Shown: positions 6,659 through 13,088, counted from the first letter of the stretch. The stretch: DNA of 17,391 bases from Candidatus Apopatocola equi (GCA_018065965.1 JAGHSH010000068.1:1-17391); one strand, 5' to 3'. Program-made: numbers and translations. The notes: generated by a model from the letters alone, not told the origin.

Positions 6659-7507
6659 ATGAAGAATAAAATGAAACGTACATACCGGTGGATGGCATGC
6701 AGCCTTTTGCTGCTTCTGCTGCTGCTCCTTGCCCTGCGCTGGGGGACAGAGCGGAGCGCCCCCGCCATCCCGGAGACTTCAGCAGCCCCGGCGGAGAGCG
6801 CCCCGCCGCCGACGGAAGCGCCGGAGCCTGCAATCGAAGAAACAGAGAGCGAAGAACGGAGCCTGACCGTGTCGATCCTCGGCGATTCCTACAGCGCCTT
6901 CAAGGGCTTCACGGAGCCTGCCTCCAACGTGGCCTACTATCCCATCTCCGACCCGGAAACGGAGGGCAGGGGCAACGATGTGGAGCATGCGGAGGAAATG
7001 TGGTGGTACCTCTTTGCGGAGGAAAACGGCGTTTCCATCCTGCAGAACGATTCCTACAGCGGCTCTCCCGTGTCCTATGACGGCTATGCTGCCGGCAGGG
7101 GGGATGCCCGGGATTATTCCTTTGTCCGGCGCTGCACCTCCCTGCGCCCCGCCGACCTGATCATCATTGAGGGCGGCACCAATGACAGCCACGCGGGCAC
7201 TGCGGTGGGGGAGTATCAATATGCCGACTGGGAGGAGGCGGACTTTCAGACCTTCCGCCCGGCCCTGGCCTATGTGCTCGATACAGTATGCCGGGCCAAT
7301 CCGTCCGCCACGGTGGTTTTCATGCTCAATGAGGGACTCCGCTCCGACATCAGCGAGAGCGTGGAGACGGTGTGCGCCCATTACAGCGTGAGCGTGCTGC
7401 ACCTGAGCGGGATCAGCAGGCAGAATATGCACCCGAGCATCGAGGGTATGCGCCAGATCAGCGACCAACTGACCGACCATCTCCGCCTGCTCGCCGAACA
7501 GGACTGA
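6659..7507 (+). CDS. membrane-anchored or secreted SGNH/GDSL hydrolase
   Basis: A 282-residue predicted extracytoplasmic esterase/lipase-type hydrolase; the substrate cannot be read from sequence. A basic N-terminus and a run of nine leucines (16-24) form a signal anchor. A Pro/Ala/Glu-rich spacer (about 33-66) follows, then the SGNH domain: block I ILGDSYSAF with nucleophile Ser77, a Gly near 135, block III GGTNDSH with Asn175, and block V with His258 in QNMHPS. The usual Asp three residues before the His is Gln here, so the catalytic set would be Ser-His. The frame stays open to 6521, but the start at 6659 has a GGGGAG site and sits after the promoter at 6609-6637. It is divergent from acsB and ends before a hairpin at 7521-7565. 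Confidence 0.82.
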   Translation: MKNKMKRTYRWMACSLLLLLLLLLALRWGTERSAPAIPETSAAPAESAPPPTEAPEPAIEETESEERSLTVSILGDSYSAFKGFTEPASNVAYYPISDPETEGRGNDVEHAEEMWWYLFAEENGVSILQNDSYSGSPVSYDGYAAGRGDARDYSFVRRCTSLRPADLIIIEGGTNDSHAGTAVGEYQYADWEEADFQTFRPALAYVLDTVCRANPSATVVFMLNEGLRSDISESVETVCAHYSVSVLHLSGISRQNMHPSIEGMRQISDQLTDHLRLLAEQD

Positions 7508-7520
7508 AGCGTTTGCATAG

Positions 7521-7565
7521 AAAAAGCCCCCGTGCGGCTCCATTATGGGCTGCACGGGGGCTTTG
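7521..7565 (-). terminator. terminator of the 73-residue protein gene
   Basis: GCCCCCGTGC (7526-7535) pairs with GCACGGGGGC (7552-7561), and inner GGCT/AGCC bases can extend the stem. On the minus strand it is followed by five T. On the plus strand only three T follow, so it is a weaker stop for the SGNH gene. Confidence 0.8.
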
Positions 7566-7582
7566 TGCGGGAACGGAGTCCC

Positions 7583-7804
7583 TTACTTGCTCAGACCGAC
7601 AAGAACGACGTCGCGGCCGGCCTTGGAGAGCTCCTTCTCCAGCGCGGTGATGCGATCCAGCTCCTCTTCGCAGAGGGCGGCGGGCTGATACTGCTCTTCC
7701 ACGGCCAGCAGAATGACCTTCTTGCCGCTCTTGGACAGCTTCTCCTGCAGAGCGTTGAGCTCAGCGATCTCAGCATCGGAGATCTTGGCAAAATCGTACT
7801 TCAT
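7583..7804 (-). CDS. 73-residue protein with two alpha-beta repeats, function unknown
   Basis: I do not recognise this protein. It consists of two similar units with a 36-residue offset: residues 10-35 and 46-71. Aligned without gaps they share 9 of 26 residues (Glu12/48, Ala18/54, Leu19/55, Leu23/59, Ser24/60, Lys25/61, Gly27/63, Val30/66, Leu32/68), with conservative matches at most of the rest. Each unit reads as an amphipathic helix ending LSK-x-G followed by a short hydrophobic strand (KKVILLAV, RDVVLVGL). No signal peptide or membrane segment is present; the single Cys is residue 45. Expression signals are good: a promoter at 7915-7943, an AAAGGA site and a terminator directly after the stop, so this is most likely a real, independently transcribed gene. 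Confidence 0.78.
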   Translation of the reverse strand: MKYDFAKISDAEIAELNALQEKLSKSGKKVILLAVEEQYQPAALCEEELDRITALEKELSKAGRDVVLVGLSK

Positions 7805-7908
7805 GTTTTTGTTCCTTTCAAAGAGATATATGGTATGATTGCCCCTTTAGGGGGGAAATAAACGCGCAGAACGCTTTTTTCTCAGTGAATCCTCTGCAGC
7901 GCAGCGTG
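7805..7908 (-). promoter_or_regulatory. about 100-nt structured 5' leader of the small-protein gene
   Basis: Between the inferred transcription start (near 7908) and the start codon there is a leader of about 104 nt. It contains a perfect CCCC-TAAA-GGGG hairpin (7842-7853) and GCGC-rich segments that can pair (GCGC near 7900 with TTCTGCGC near 7865). No known riboswitch class was recognised. The ribosome site itself is AAAGGA at about 7812-7817. Confidence 0.4.
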
Positions 7909-7914
7909 CCAAAC

Positions 7915-7943
7915 AGTATACCACGTTTTTCGCCTCTTGTCAC
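7915..7943 (-). promoter_or_regulatory. promoter of the small-protein gene
   Basis: GTGACA (7938-7943), 17-bp spacer, TATACT (7915-7920) on the minus strand. Confidence 0.7.
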
Positions 7944-7983
7944 GCACATTTTTCAAGCTATGATAAGTTTCCGACACTGAATA

Positions 7984-8095
7984 TCAGAAATAAAACAGTT
8001 CTTCAAATTTCTTATCCAAAGCCACACAGAGTATCAAGGCTAATTTCGCCGTGGGATTGAACTGCCCCGTTTCGATCGAGCTGATCGATGCGGGC
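7984..8095 (-). pseudogene. 3' remnant of an XRE-family (HTH) regulator gene
   Basis: The minus strand ends in about 35 codons that match the recognition-helix and C-terminal part of small XRE/Cro-type regulators: SISSIETGQFNPT followed by an LALILCVALDKKFEELFYF-type ending and a stop at 7984. The first helices and a credible start are missing. Although the frame stays open upstream, the encoded text there is unlike any HTH. In another frame just upstream, RELCARRLN faintly resembles the preceding helix, so frameshift decay is possible. It abuts a truncated plus-strand gene, which suggests a deletion removed both 5' ends. Confidence 0.68.
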
Positions 8096-8110
8096 ATTGA
8101 GCCTGCGGGC

Positions 8111-8393
8111 GCAAAGCTCCCGGTGGCAAAAAAGACTGCGGCGCAGTGGTGCCTGCAGGTATATTGGTGGCTCTCACCGGGCTTCGTTGTTCTGATGGCG
8201 GTGGATGTCCTCCGCAAAAAGCCGAAGAAGTATGGCCTGTGGCTTCTGCTGACCACAGCGTTTGTGGGCGTAATGTATTCCCATGCGCAGAAAGCTGCGG
8301 AAGAAAGAGGATGCGGGAGAGCTTCCCGAAACAGATTCTGCTCTGTCGGAGGAGCAGCCTGCGCCGGAGGATGGCGCGAAAGACGAAACATAA
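8111..8393 (+). pseudogene. remnant of a small two-helix membrane protein gene, frameshifted
   Basis: In one plus-strand frame two hydrophobic helices are separated by a basic turn: LQVYWWLSPGFVVLMAVDVL, then RKKPKKYG, then LWLLLTTAFVGVMYS. Near 8280 the text switches frame to MRRKLRKKEDAGELPET followed by an acidic tail (ALSEEQPAPEDGAKDET) and TAA TAA directly before the terminator. The acidic, stop-terminated tail looks genuine, so the present sequence probably lost two bases or gained one around 8280. There is no good start or ribosome site upstream, and the 5' side merges into the antiparallel XRE remnant. I do not recognise the family. It could still be a working gene if the frameshift is a sequence error and a weak GTG start is used. 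Confidence 0.55.
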
Positions 8394-8394
8394 T

Positions 8395-8437
8395 AAAAGG
8401 ACGGCTGAGCTCTCCTTTCGGGAGTTCAGCCGTCCTT
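8395..8437. terminator. strong bidirectional terminator
   Basis: AAAAGGACGGCTGA pairs with TCAGCCGTCCTTTT, extended by an inner CTCC/GGAG stem with a TTTC-type loop. T-rich tails on both strands serve the plus-strand remnant and the minus-strand degV. Confidence 0.9.
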
Positions 8438-8453
8438 TTTGCATGTCTGCGCT

Positions 8454-9317
8454 TCAGCGTTCCGCGCCGAGGAAGAAGAGAGCCAGTGTGCCCGGGCCGG
8501 CGTGGGCGCCGATCACGGGGCCGATCTGGGAGATGGAGGTGGCCTTGCGGCCGTACTTTTCCTCGATCATGCTCTCCAGTGCCTTTGCATCCTCCGGGCA
8601 GTCGGCATGGGTGATGAAATACTCCCCGTCCGTCTGCTCCGCAAGCTGTGCGTACTTGTCGGCCAGATGCCGGACGGCCTGCCTGCGCCCGCGCACCTTG
8701 GCGGTGTTGGCAAGCTTGCCTTCGTCGTCCACGTGGATCACGGGCTTGAGATTCAGCACCGTTCCGGCAAAGGCGGCCGTAGCGCTGATGCGCCCGCCCC
8801 GCTTGAGATACTGCAGATCCTCCACGGTGACCCAGTGGGCCAGCTTGGGAACCAGTGCGGTCAGATGATCATACAGCTCGTTGAGGGGCATACCCTCCCG
8901 CTGCTTCTTCACGGCGAAATACACCAGCATACCCAGCCCGCCGGAGGCACACAGGGAGTCGACCACGCGGATGTCCTGCCCGGGATACTCTGCCGCCAGC
9001 TCCTCGGCTGTCAGCCGCGCCACATTGGAGGTGGTGCTGATGCCGGAGGACAGACCGATGTAGAGCACATCCTTGCCCTCGTCCAGAGCCTTGACGAAGG
9101 CCTCGCGGCAATCGTCGGGATTGATGGCGGAGGTCTGATAGACGATGCCCGCCCTCATCTGTGCATAAAAATCCGGAAGGTTCACGCTGCTGTTGGGATA
9201 GAGAACATCCTCCTCTGCCTTCCGGTAGAACAGGTCGATGCACCTCACACCCCACTGCGCAAGAACCTCATATTCCATGTCGCAGCCTGAATCCGTGATG
9301 ATGACGTATTCTTTCAT
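8454..9317 (-). CDS. DegV family fatty-acid-binding protein (FakB-type)
   Basis: DegV proteins bind one long-chain fatty acid; characterised members (FakB) present it to the kinase FakA, producing acyl-phosphate for phospholipid synthesis. The 287-residue length is standard. Family landmarks are IITDSGCDM (6-14), YQTSAINP (60-67), GLSSGISTTSNVA (88-100), where ligand-carboxylate serines and threonines lie, and the conserved LKRGGRIS segment. The C-terminal IGPVIGAHAGPGTLALFF stretch is also typical. The start at 9317 has an AAAGGAG site. It lies 30 nt downstream of plsY with no terminator between, so the two are co-transcribed. Which fatty acid it binds, and whether it pairs with a FakA elsewhere, cannot be told from the sequence. 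Confidence 0.93.
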   Translation of the reverse strand: MKEYVIITDSGCDMEYEVLAQWGVRCIDLFYRKAEEDVLYPNSSVNLPDFYAQMRAGIVYQTSAINPDDCREAFVKALDEGKDVLYIGLSSGISTTSNVARLTAEELAAEYPGQDIRVVDSLCASGGLGMLVYFAVKKQREGMPLNELYDHLTALVPKLAHWVTVEDLQYLKRGGRISATAAFAGTVLNLKPVIHVDDEGKLANTAKVRGRRQAVRHLADKYAQLAEQTDGEYFITHADCPEDAKALESMIEEKYGRKATSISQIGPVIGAHAGPGTLALFFLGAER

Positions 9318-9347
9318 AGTTACTCCTTTTCCGATTGGGTTTCCATA

Positions 9348-10028
9348 TTACCTGTGCTCTTCGCATTCAGAATCGTTTTCAGCGGCGGCCTTCGCCTCTT
9401 CCACCCGCGTAAGCTCCCGGTTCCTATTCCACAGAAAGCCGATACGAACCTCCGTTCCGGCGCGGATGCGGCGGAAGTTTTCGATGTGCTTGCCCTCCAT
9501 GATTCCGGCCACGATCATATACAGCCCGAATCCCGCAGGACTCCCGCCCCGGTAGAGGTAATAAAGGGGGAAGGCCGCTGCGGCCGTGACCGGTACAACG
9601 GTAAGATAACCCGTGACAAGCGCCAGAAAAGCTGTTCCGAGAAGAAAAACGAGAAAAACCACGGGGCTGTAGGCCAGGATCACGCCGCCCAGACAGGCCA
9701 GACCCTTTCCACCGTGAAACTGCATGGCCGCTGGGAACATATGACCCAGCATACAGGCAACCCCGGAAATCTCCCGGGAGAGAGAAAGGTGGGGGAACAG
9801 CATTGCACAGAGCTTTACAACGGCGAAAGCCTTGAAAATGTCCAGCAGCGCGACTGCCACGCCGGCCTTTTTCCCGATGGTGATGGCCGCATTGGACGCG
9901 CCTGCGTTGCGGGTTCCCGCTGCCCGGATATCAAAGCCCCGGCGCTTCGCCAGAAGATAGGCGGGATTCAGCCCGCCGACGCAGTAGCCGATGAGAAAAA
10001 CGAATACAGCCGTCATATGTCTCTTCAT
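9348..10028 (-). CDS. plsY: PlsY-like glycerol-3-phosphate acyltransferase (divergent)
   Basis: PlsY transfers an acyl group from acyl-phosphate to glycerol-3-phosphate at the membrane, the first acylation in phospholipid synthesis. The 226-residue product has several hydrophobic segments and all three PlsY motif regions: AGTRNAGASN (37-46), GHMFPAAMQFHGGKG (95-109) and HIENFRRIRAGTE (181-193). Each departs from the classical form (GSGNxGATN, FKGGK, HRENIxRL): Thr-Arg replaces Ser-Gly, His replaces the first Lys of motif 2, and Ile replaces Arg in motif 3. The C-terminus carries an extra charged tail (about 200-226). The start at 10028 was chosen for its AGGAGG site; an upstream in-frame start lacks one. 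It is the first gene of a two-gene unit with degV. This may be a second PlsY copy rather than the housekeeping one. Confidence 0.85.
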   Translation of the reverse strand: MKRHMTAVFVFLIGYCVGGLNPAYLLAKRRGFDIRAAGTRNAGASNAAITIGKKAGVAVALLDIFKAFAVVKLCAMLFPHLSLSREISGVACMLGHMFPAAMQFHGGKGLACLGGVILAYSPVVFLVFLLGTAFLALVTGYLTVVPVTAAAAFPLYYLYRGGSPAGFGLYMIVAGIMEGKHIENFRRIRAGTEVRIGFLWNRNRELTRVEEAKAAAENDSECEEHR

Positions 10029-10070
10029 ACAGACTCCTCCTTTCGGTACACTCACATAATCTGCGAGATT

Positions 10071-10099
10071 AGATTAACACGCCTGTGTGATTAAATCAA
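10071..10099 (-). promoter_or_regulatory. candidate plsY-degV promoter with overlapping palindrome
   Basis: TTGATT (10094-10099), 17-bp spacer, TAATCT (10071-10076) on the minus strand; the -10 is weak. An 11-bp palindrome TGATT-A-AATCA (10088-10098) overlaps the -35 and could be an operator. A second TTGATTT copy lies about 35 bp upstream on the same strand. Confidence 0.45.
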
Positions 10100-10141
10100 G
10101 TGTGAATTTGTTAAAAAACTGAAATCAAACACGCTTTTCCC

Positions 10142-10170
10142 TTGAGCATTTCATCCGTGCGTGCTATACT
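10142..10170 (+). promoter_or_regulatory. promoter of the DUF1836 gene
   Basis: TTGAGC (10142-10147), 17-bp spacer, TATACT (10165-10170) preceded by an extended TGC. The start codon follows 24 nt later. Confidence 0.72.
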
Positions 10171-10193
10171 GGGCGAAAAAAGGGGGGAAACAG

Positions 10194-10820
10194 ATGAGCT
10201 ATGACAAAAGGCTGATCGCTGCCAAGCTCCGCCGCTGGGAAGGCTATCTTTGCAATTATCGGCTGCCGGAATGGGAGTCGATCCCGAATATCGGACTTTA
10301 CATGGAGCAGGTGATCGCGCTTTTGAAGGATTATCTGGACTATCTGCCTCCTGAGCTGAAGCGGGAACAGTTTATCACAGCCGCCGCCATCAATAACTAT
10401 GTCCGGAAAAAGATTATTCCCGAGCCGAGAAAAAAGAAGTACTACCGTGTTCATATCGCCTATCTGATCATCATCTGCTCTCTGAAGCAAAGTCTGAGCC
10501 TGCCCACCCTACAGACGCTGCTGCCGGTGGGACTCTCGGAGGAGGAGCTGAAGCGCTTTTACAGCGCCTATTGCCGCCGCCACCGTCTTGCGGCGCAGTT
10601 CTTCACCGATCAGGTGAAGATCGCTGCCGGGGGCATTCTGGATCACGAGGAGGATTCGGAGCTGGCAACAGACAGCACCGAGGAGCTGATCATGGCCTCG
10701 GCGCTGGTTTCCGGCTTTGCCAGACTGCTGTCGGAAAAGCTCCTGCAGCTCAGAGACAGAACGCTGGAGGACGGCGGCGAGCTTGCGCTGCCGGAATCTG
10801 CGGCAGAGGAAAACCGCTGA
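10194..10820 (+). CDS. DUF1836 domain protein, likely transcriptional regulator
   Basis: A 208-residue soluble protein whose first 130 or so residues match DUF1836: YRLPEWESIPNIGLYMEQVI (23-42), then FITAAAINNYVRKKIIP (60-76), PRKKKYYRVHIAYLIIICSLK and a following helical repeat. The INNYVRKKIIP segment with its basic follow-up resembles a DNA-recognition helix plus turn, as in MerR-like folds. As I recall, B. subtilis YkrK, a regulator of htpX, belongs to this family. The C-terminal 70 residues are acidic and helical with no recognised motif. The start at 10194 has an AGGGGGG site 6-7 nt upstream. It is divergent from plsY-degV across 165 bp that holds both promoters and a palindrome, so it may control that operon or itself. 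That link is inference. Confidence 0.85.
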   Translation: MSYDKRLIAAKLRRWEGYLCNYRLPEWESIPNIGLYMEQVIALLKDYLDYLPPELKREQFITAAAINNYVRKKIIPEPRKKKYYRVHIAYLIIICSLKQSLSLPTLQTLLPVGLSEEELKRFYSAYCRRHRLAAQFFTDQVKIAAGGILDHEEDSELATDSTEELIMASALVSGFARLLSEKLLQLRDRTLEDGGELALPESAAEENR

Positions 10821-10827
10821 GCGCGGA

Positions 10828-10863
10828 AAAAGGGTTCACTGCAGACTTGCGGTGAACCCTTTT
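10828..10863. terminator. bidirectional terminator between DUF1836 gene and iscU
   Basis: AAAAGGGTTCAC (10828-10839) is the exact complement of GTGAACCCTTTT (10852-10863), with a 12-nt loop. A-tract and T-tract on the two sides let it serve both convergent genes. Confidence 0.9.
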
Positions 10864-10879
10864 CACTGTATATGAGCGC

Positions 10880-11314
10880 TCAGACCATCCGGCAGGCTTC
10901 GCCTTCCTCCTCAGCGGGGAATTCGGCGGGATCGTAGGCAATGCCGTTCCGGTCGTAATAATCCTTTACCGCCGTCCGCACGGCTTCCTCTGCCAGCACG
11001 GAGCAGTGGAGCTTGTGCTTGGGCAGTCCGCCCAGAGCAGCGACCACATCCTTGTTGGTCAGCGCCAGCGCCTCCTTTACGGTCTTGCCCCGGATCATCT
11101 CCGTGGCCATGGAGGAGGAGGCAATGGCGCTGCCGCAGCCGAAGGTCTCAAAGCTCACATCGGTGATGATGTCGTTCTCGATCTTCAGATACATCTTCAT
11201 GATGTCGCCGCACTTGGCGTTGCCTACCTGCCCCACGCCGTCGGCATTCTGCAGCTCACCCACATTCCGGGGGTTGGTGAAATGATCCATTACAATGTCA
11301 GAATAAAGAGCCAT
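10880..11314 (-). CDS. iscU: Fe-S cluster scaffold protein IscU/NifU-like
   Basis: IscU is the cytoplasmic platform on which [2Fe-2S] clusters are built from sulfide supplied by IscS. The 144-residue protein carries the three ligand cysteines, Cys35 in GNAKCGD, Cys60 in FGCGSA and Cys104 in KLHCS, with Asp37 beside the first as in true scaffolds. There is a short acidic C-terminal extension with an extra Cys141, seen as AEEEGEACRMV. The ribosome site AAAGGAG overlaps the iscS stop region and only 12 nt separate the two genes. No hscA, hscB or fdx follows, so this is the minimal clostridial arrangement iscR / iscS-iscU. Confidence 0.94.
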   Translation of the reverse strand: MALYSDIVMDHFTNPRNVGELQNADGVGQVGNAKCGDIMKMYLKIENDIITDVSFETFGCGSAIASSSMATEMIRGKTVKEALALTNKDVVAALGGLPKHKLHCSVLAEEAVRTAVKDYYDRNGIAYDPAEFPAEEEGEACRMV

Positions 11315-11326
11315 GATACTTCTCCT

Positions 11327-12511
11327 TTATAAAATAAACTGTCTTCTTCCTGCCAGCAGATCCTTCCACATGGGGCTGATGCTGCGGAGATATTCCACAA
11401 TGCCGGGGAGCTGGGCAAGGATATACTCAACCTCTTCCTCCGTGTTCTCCTCGCAGAGGGAAAGACGCAGAGAGCCGTGGGCCACCTCGTGGGGTCTGCC
11501 GATGGCCAGCAGCACATGGGAGGGATCCAGCGAGCCGGAGGTGCAGGCGCTGCCCGAGGAGGCGCAGATGCCCTTGCCGTCCAGCAGCAGGAGCAGGCTT
11601 TCGCCCTCGATGCCCTCAAAGCAGAAGCTGACATTTCCGGGCAGCCGGTTCACGGGATCCCCGTTGAGAGCGCAGTGGGGGATGGCGGAAAGGCCGCGGA
11701 TGAGCCGATCCCGGAGGGCGGCTGTCTTTTCGGCGTTCTCCTGCCGGTGCTCGCAGGCTTCCTTCAGCGCTGCGGCCAGACCGACGATGGCGGGAACATT
11801 TTCCGTTCCTGCCCGCTTGCCCCGCTCCTGTGCGCCGCCCTCAATGAGGTTGACGAGGGGGATGCCTGTCCTGGCATAAAGCACGCCGATGCCCTTGGGG
11901 CCGTGGAACTTGTGGGCCGAGAGGGAGAGCATATCAATGTTCTGCTCGACCACGTTCACATAAAGATGACCCACGGCCTGCACCGCATCCGTGTGGAAGA
12001 GTACGCCCTTGTCCCGGCATACCGCGCCGATCTCCGCAATGGGCAGCACGGAGCCGATCTCGTTGTTGGCAAACATGGCCGTTACCAGGCAGGTGTCCGG
12101 CCGGATGGCGGCGGCTACCTGCTCCGCCGTGATGTTTCCCACCGGGCCTACGTCCAGCAGCTCCACCTCAAAGCCCTGCTTCTCCAGCTTTTTGAGCGTG
12201 TGCAGCACCGCATGGTGCTCAAAGGCGGTGGAGAGTATGTGCTTCTTTCCCTTTCGCTCGCCCAGAGCGGCGGCGGAGAGAATGGCCTGATTGTCTGCCT
12301 CGCTGCCGCCCGAGGTGAAATAAATCTCCCGTGCCTGCCAGCCCAGACCCGCCGCCACGCTCTCCCGGGCGTTCTCCAGTGCCTCAGCGGCCTCTTGCCC
12401 GATACCGTGGAGACTGGAGGCATTTCCGTAATGCTCCCGCAGATAGGGGAGCATGGCCTCCAGCGCAGTGGCGCTCAGTCTTGTGGTCGCTGCATTGTCT
12501 GCATATATCAT
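11327..12511 (-). CDS. iscS: cysteine desulfurase IscS/NifS
   Basis: This PLP enzyme converts cysteine to alanine and hands persulfide sulfur to IscU and other acceptors. Length with the chosen start is 394 residues. Key residues are His99 (FEHHA), Lys201, which binds PLP (SAHKFHGPKG), and Cys323 in SSGSACTSG; all lie five positions before E. coli H104, K206 and C328. The ATG at 12511 gives the family's MIYADNAATT opening. A GTG three codons upstream (12520) is an alternative, as neither has a strong Shine-Dalgarno. The frame stays open further up to 12592, but that region is the promoter. Its consensus promoter lies within a perfect inverted repeat, so tight repression is expected. It is followed closely by iscU. 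Confidence 0.94.
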   Translation of the reverse strand: MIYADNAATTRLSATALEAMLPYLREHYGNASSLHGIGQEAAEALENARESVAAGLGWQAREIYFTSGGSEADNQAILSAAALGERKGKKHILSTAFEHHAVLHTLKKLEKQGFEVELLDVGPVGNITAEQVAAAIRPDTCLVTAMFANNEIGSVLPIAEIGAVCRDKGVLFHTDAVQAVGHLYVNVVEQNIDMLSLSAHKFHGPKGIGVLYARTGIPLVNLIEGGAQERGKRAGTENVPAIVGLAAALKEACEHRQENAEKTAALRDRLIRGLSAIPHCALNGDPVNRLPGNVSFCFEGIEGESLLLLLDGKGICASSGSACTSGSLDPSHVLLAIGRPHEVAHGSLRLSLCEENTEEEVEYILAQLPGIVEYLRSISPMWKDLLAGRRQFIL

Positions 12512-12547
12512 TGGTTTCACACCGCTTTCTTTCTTACTTCGCCTCGG

Positions 12548-12586
12548 ATTATAGCGCATTAAACCTACTGTGTCAATAGGTTTAAT
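12548..12586 (-). promoter_or_regulatory. iscS-iscU promoter embedded in a 29-bp inverted-repeat operator
   Basis: TTGACA (12571-12576) and TATAAT (12548-12553) are both perfect with a 17-bp spacer. The -35 lies inside an inverted repeat whose 10-bp arms match exactly: ATTAAACCTA and TAGGTTTAAT (12558-12567 and 12577-12586), 9 bp apart. The size and placement fit a dimeric Rrf2-type repressor site, and the Rrf2 gene is immediately upstream. Confidence 0.88.
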
Positions 12587-12596
12587 AGACAATTCG

Positions 12597-12631
12597 CAAA
12601 AAACAGAGAGCGCCCCGGAAACGGGGCGCTC
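12597..12631 (-). terminator. terminator of the Rrf2 regulator gene
   Basis: A perfect 10-bp stem GAGCGCCCCG/CGGGGCGCTC (12608-12631) with a 4-nt loop, followed on the minus strand by TCTGTTTTTT. It separates the regulator transcript from the iscS promoter. Confidence 0.88.
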
Positions 12632-12647
12632 ACATCAGCGCTTTTTA

Positions 12648-13064
12648 TCAGCCTTTTTCCGTCTTGCTGCGCAGGATATCCGCCAGGGAAATGCCGTCGA
12701 GATACTGATCCACCACGGTCTGCAGTCCCTCCCAGATGGGGAGCGTATCGCACTTGCCGCAGCGGGGACAGTCGTTGGTGCTGCCCTCCAGACAGGACAC
12801 CGGAGCCATGCTGCCCTCGGCACTGCGGAGGATCTCGCCCACGGTATACTCCTCCGGCGCTTTGGCGAGCCGGTAGCCGCCGGTGACGCCCCGGGAGGTC
12901 AGCAGCAGACCGCTGCGGTTGAGCAGGGGAATGATCTGTTCGAGATATTTCTTGGAGATATCCTGACTCTCTGCGATCTCCTTGAGCGCCACAAAGCCTT
13001 CGCCCTGCCGTTCCGCCAAATCGATCATCATGCGCAGGGCATACCTGCCGCGGGTAGAAATCAT
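12648..13064 (-). CDS. iscR: Rrf2 family transcriptional regulator, IscR-like
   Basis: A 138-residue winged-helix regulator. The N-terminus MISTRGRYALRMMIDLA (1-17) and the helix ISKKYLEQIIPLLNRSGLL followed by the wing SRGVTGGYRLAK are diagnostic of Rrf2. Cysteines 91, 99 and 105 match the CLx6-CPx4-C pattern of clostridial IscR-type proteins that bind an Fe-S cluster; Cys102 is an extra one. Start 13064 was chosen because Rrf2 proteins begin MxxTxxGRYA and an AAAGGCGG site precedes it; the frame extends 12 codons upstream into the promoter. Its position directly before iscS-iscU, and the inverted repeat on their promoter, argue that it regulates Fe-S assembly. CymR (cysteine metabolism) is the closest alternative, but the cysteine cluster favours IscR. 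Confidence 0.88.
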   Translation of the reverse strand: MISTRGRYALRMMIDLAERQGEGFVALKEIAESQDISKKYLEQIIPLLNRSGLLLTSRGVTGGYRLAKAPEEYTVGEILRSAEGSMAPVSCLEGSTNDCPRCGKCDTLPIWEGLQTVVDQYLDGISLADILRSKTEKG

Positions 13065-13088
13065 ATCAGCCACCGCCTTTCGGAAAGA

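Noticed and set aside
6779..7555. A 258-codon minus-strand frame opposite the SGNH hydrolase
   Set aside because: The plus-strand gene has signal anchor, catalytic blocks, promoter and ribosome site; the opposite frame begins inside a terminator hairpin and shows no domain.
8051..8614. A continuous 187-codon plus-strand frame running through the terminator into degV
   Set aside because: Only its middle third looks protein-like; after about 8280 the genuine-looking tail is in another frame and stops before the terminator. The remainder is antisense to degV.
10088..10135. Possible FabT/FapR-type site in the plsY upstream region
   Set aside because: The TGATTAAATCA palindrome and TTGATTT repeats do not match a FabT or FapR consensus well enough to name; kept only as an unnamed candidate operator.
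11477..12562. A 361-codon plus-strand frame opposite iscS
   Set aside because: Mirror of iscS codons; all catalytic residues of the minus-strand desulfurase are intact.
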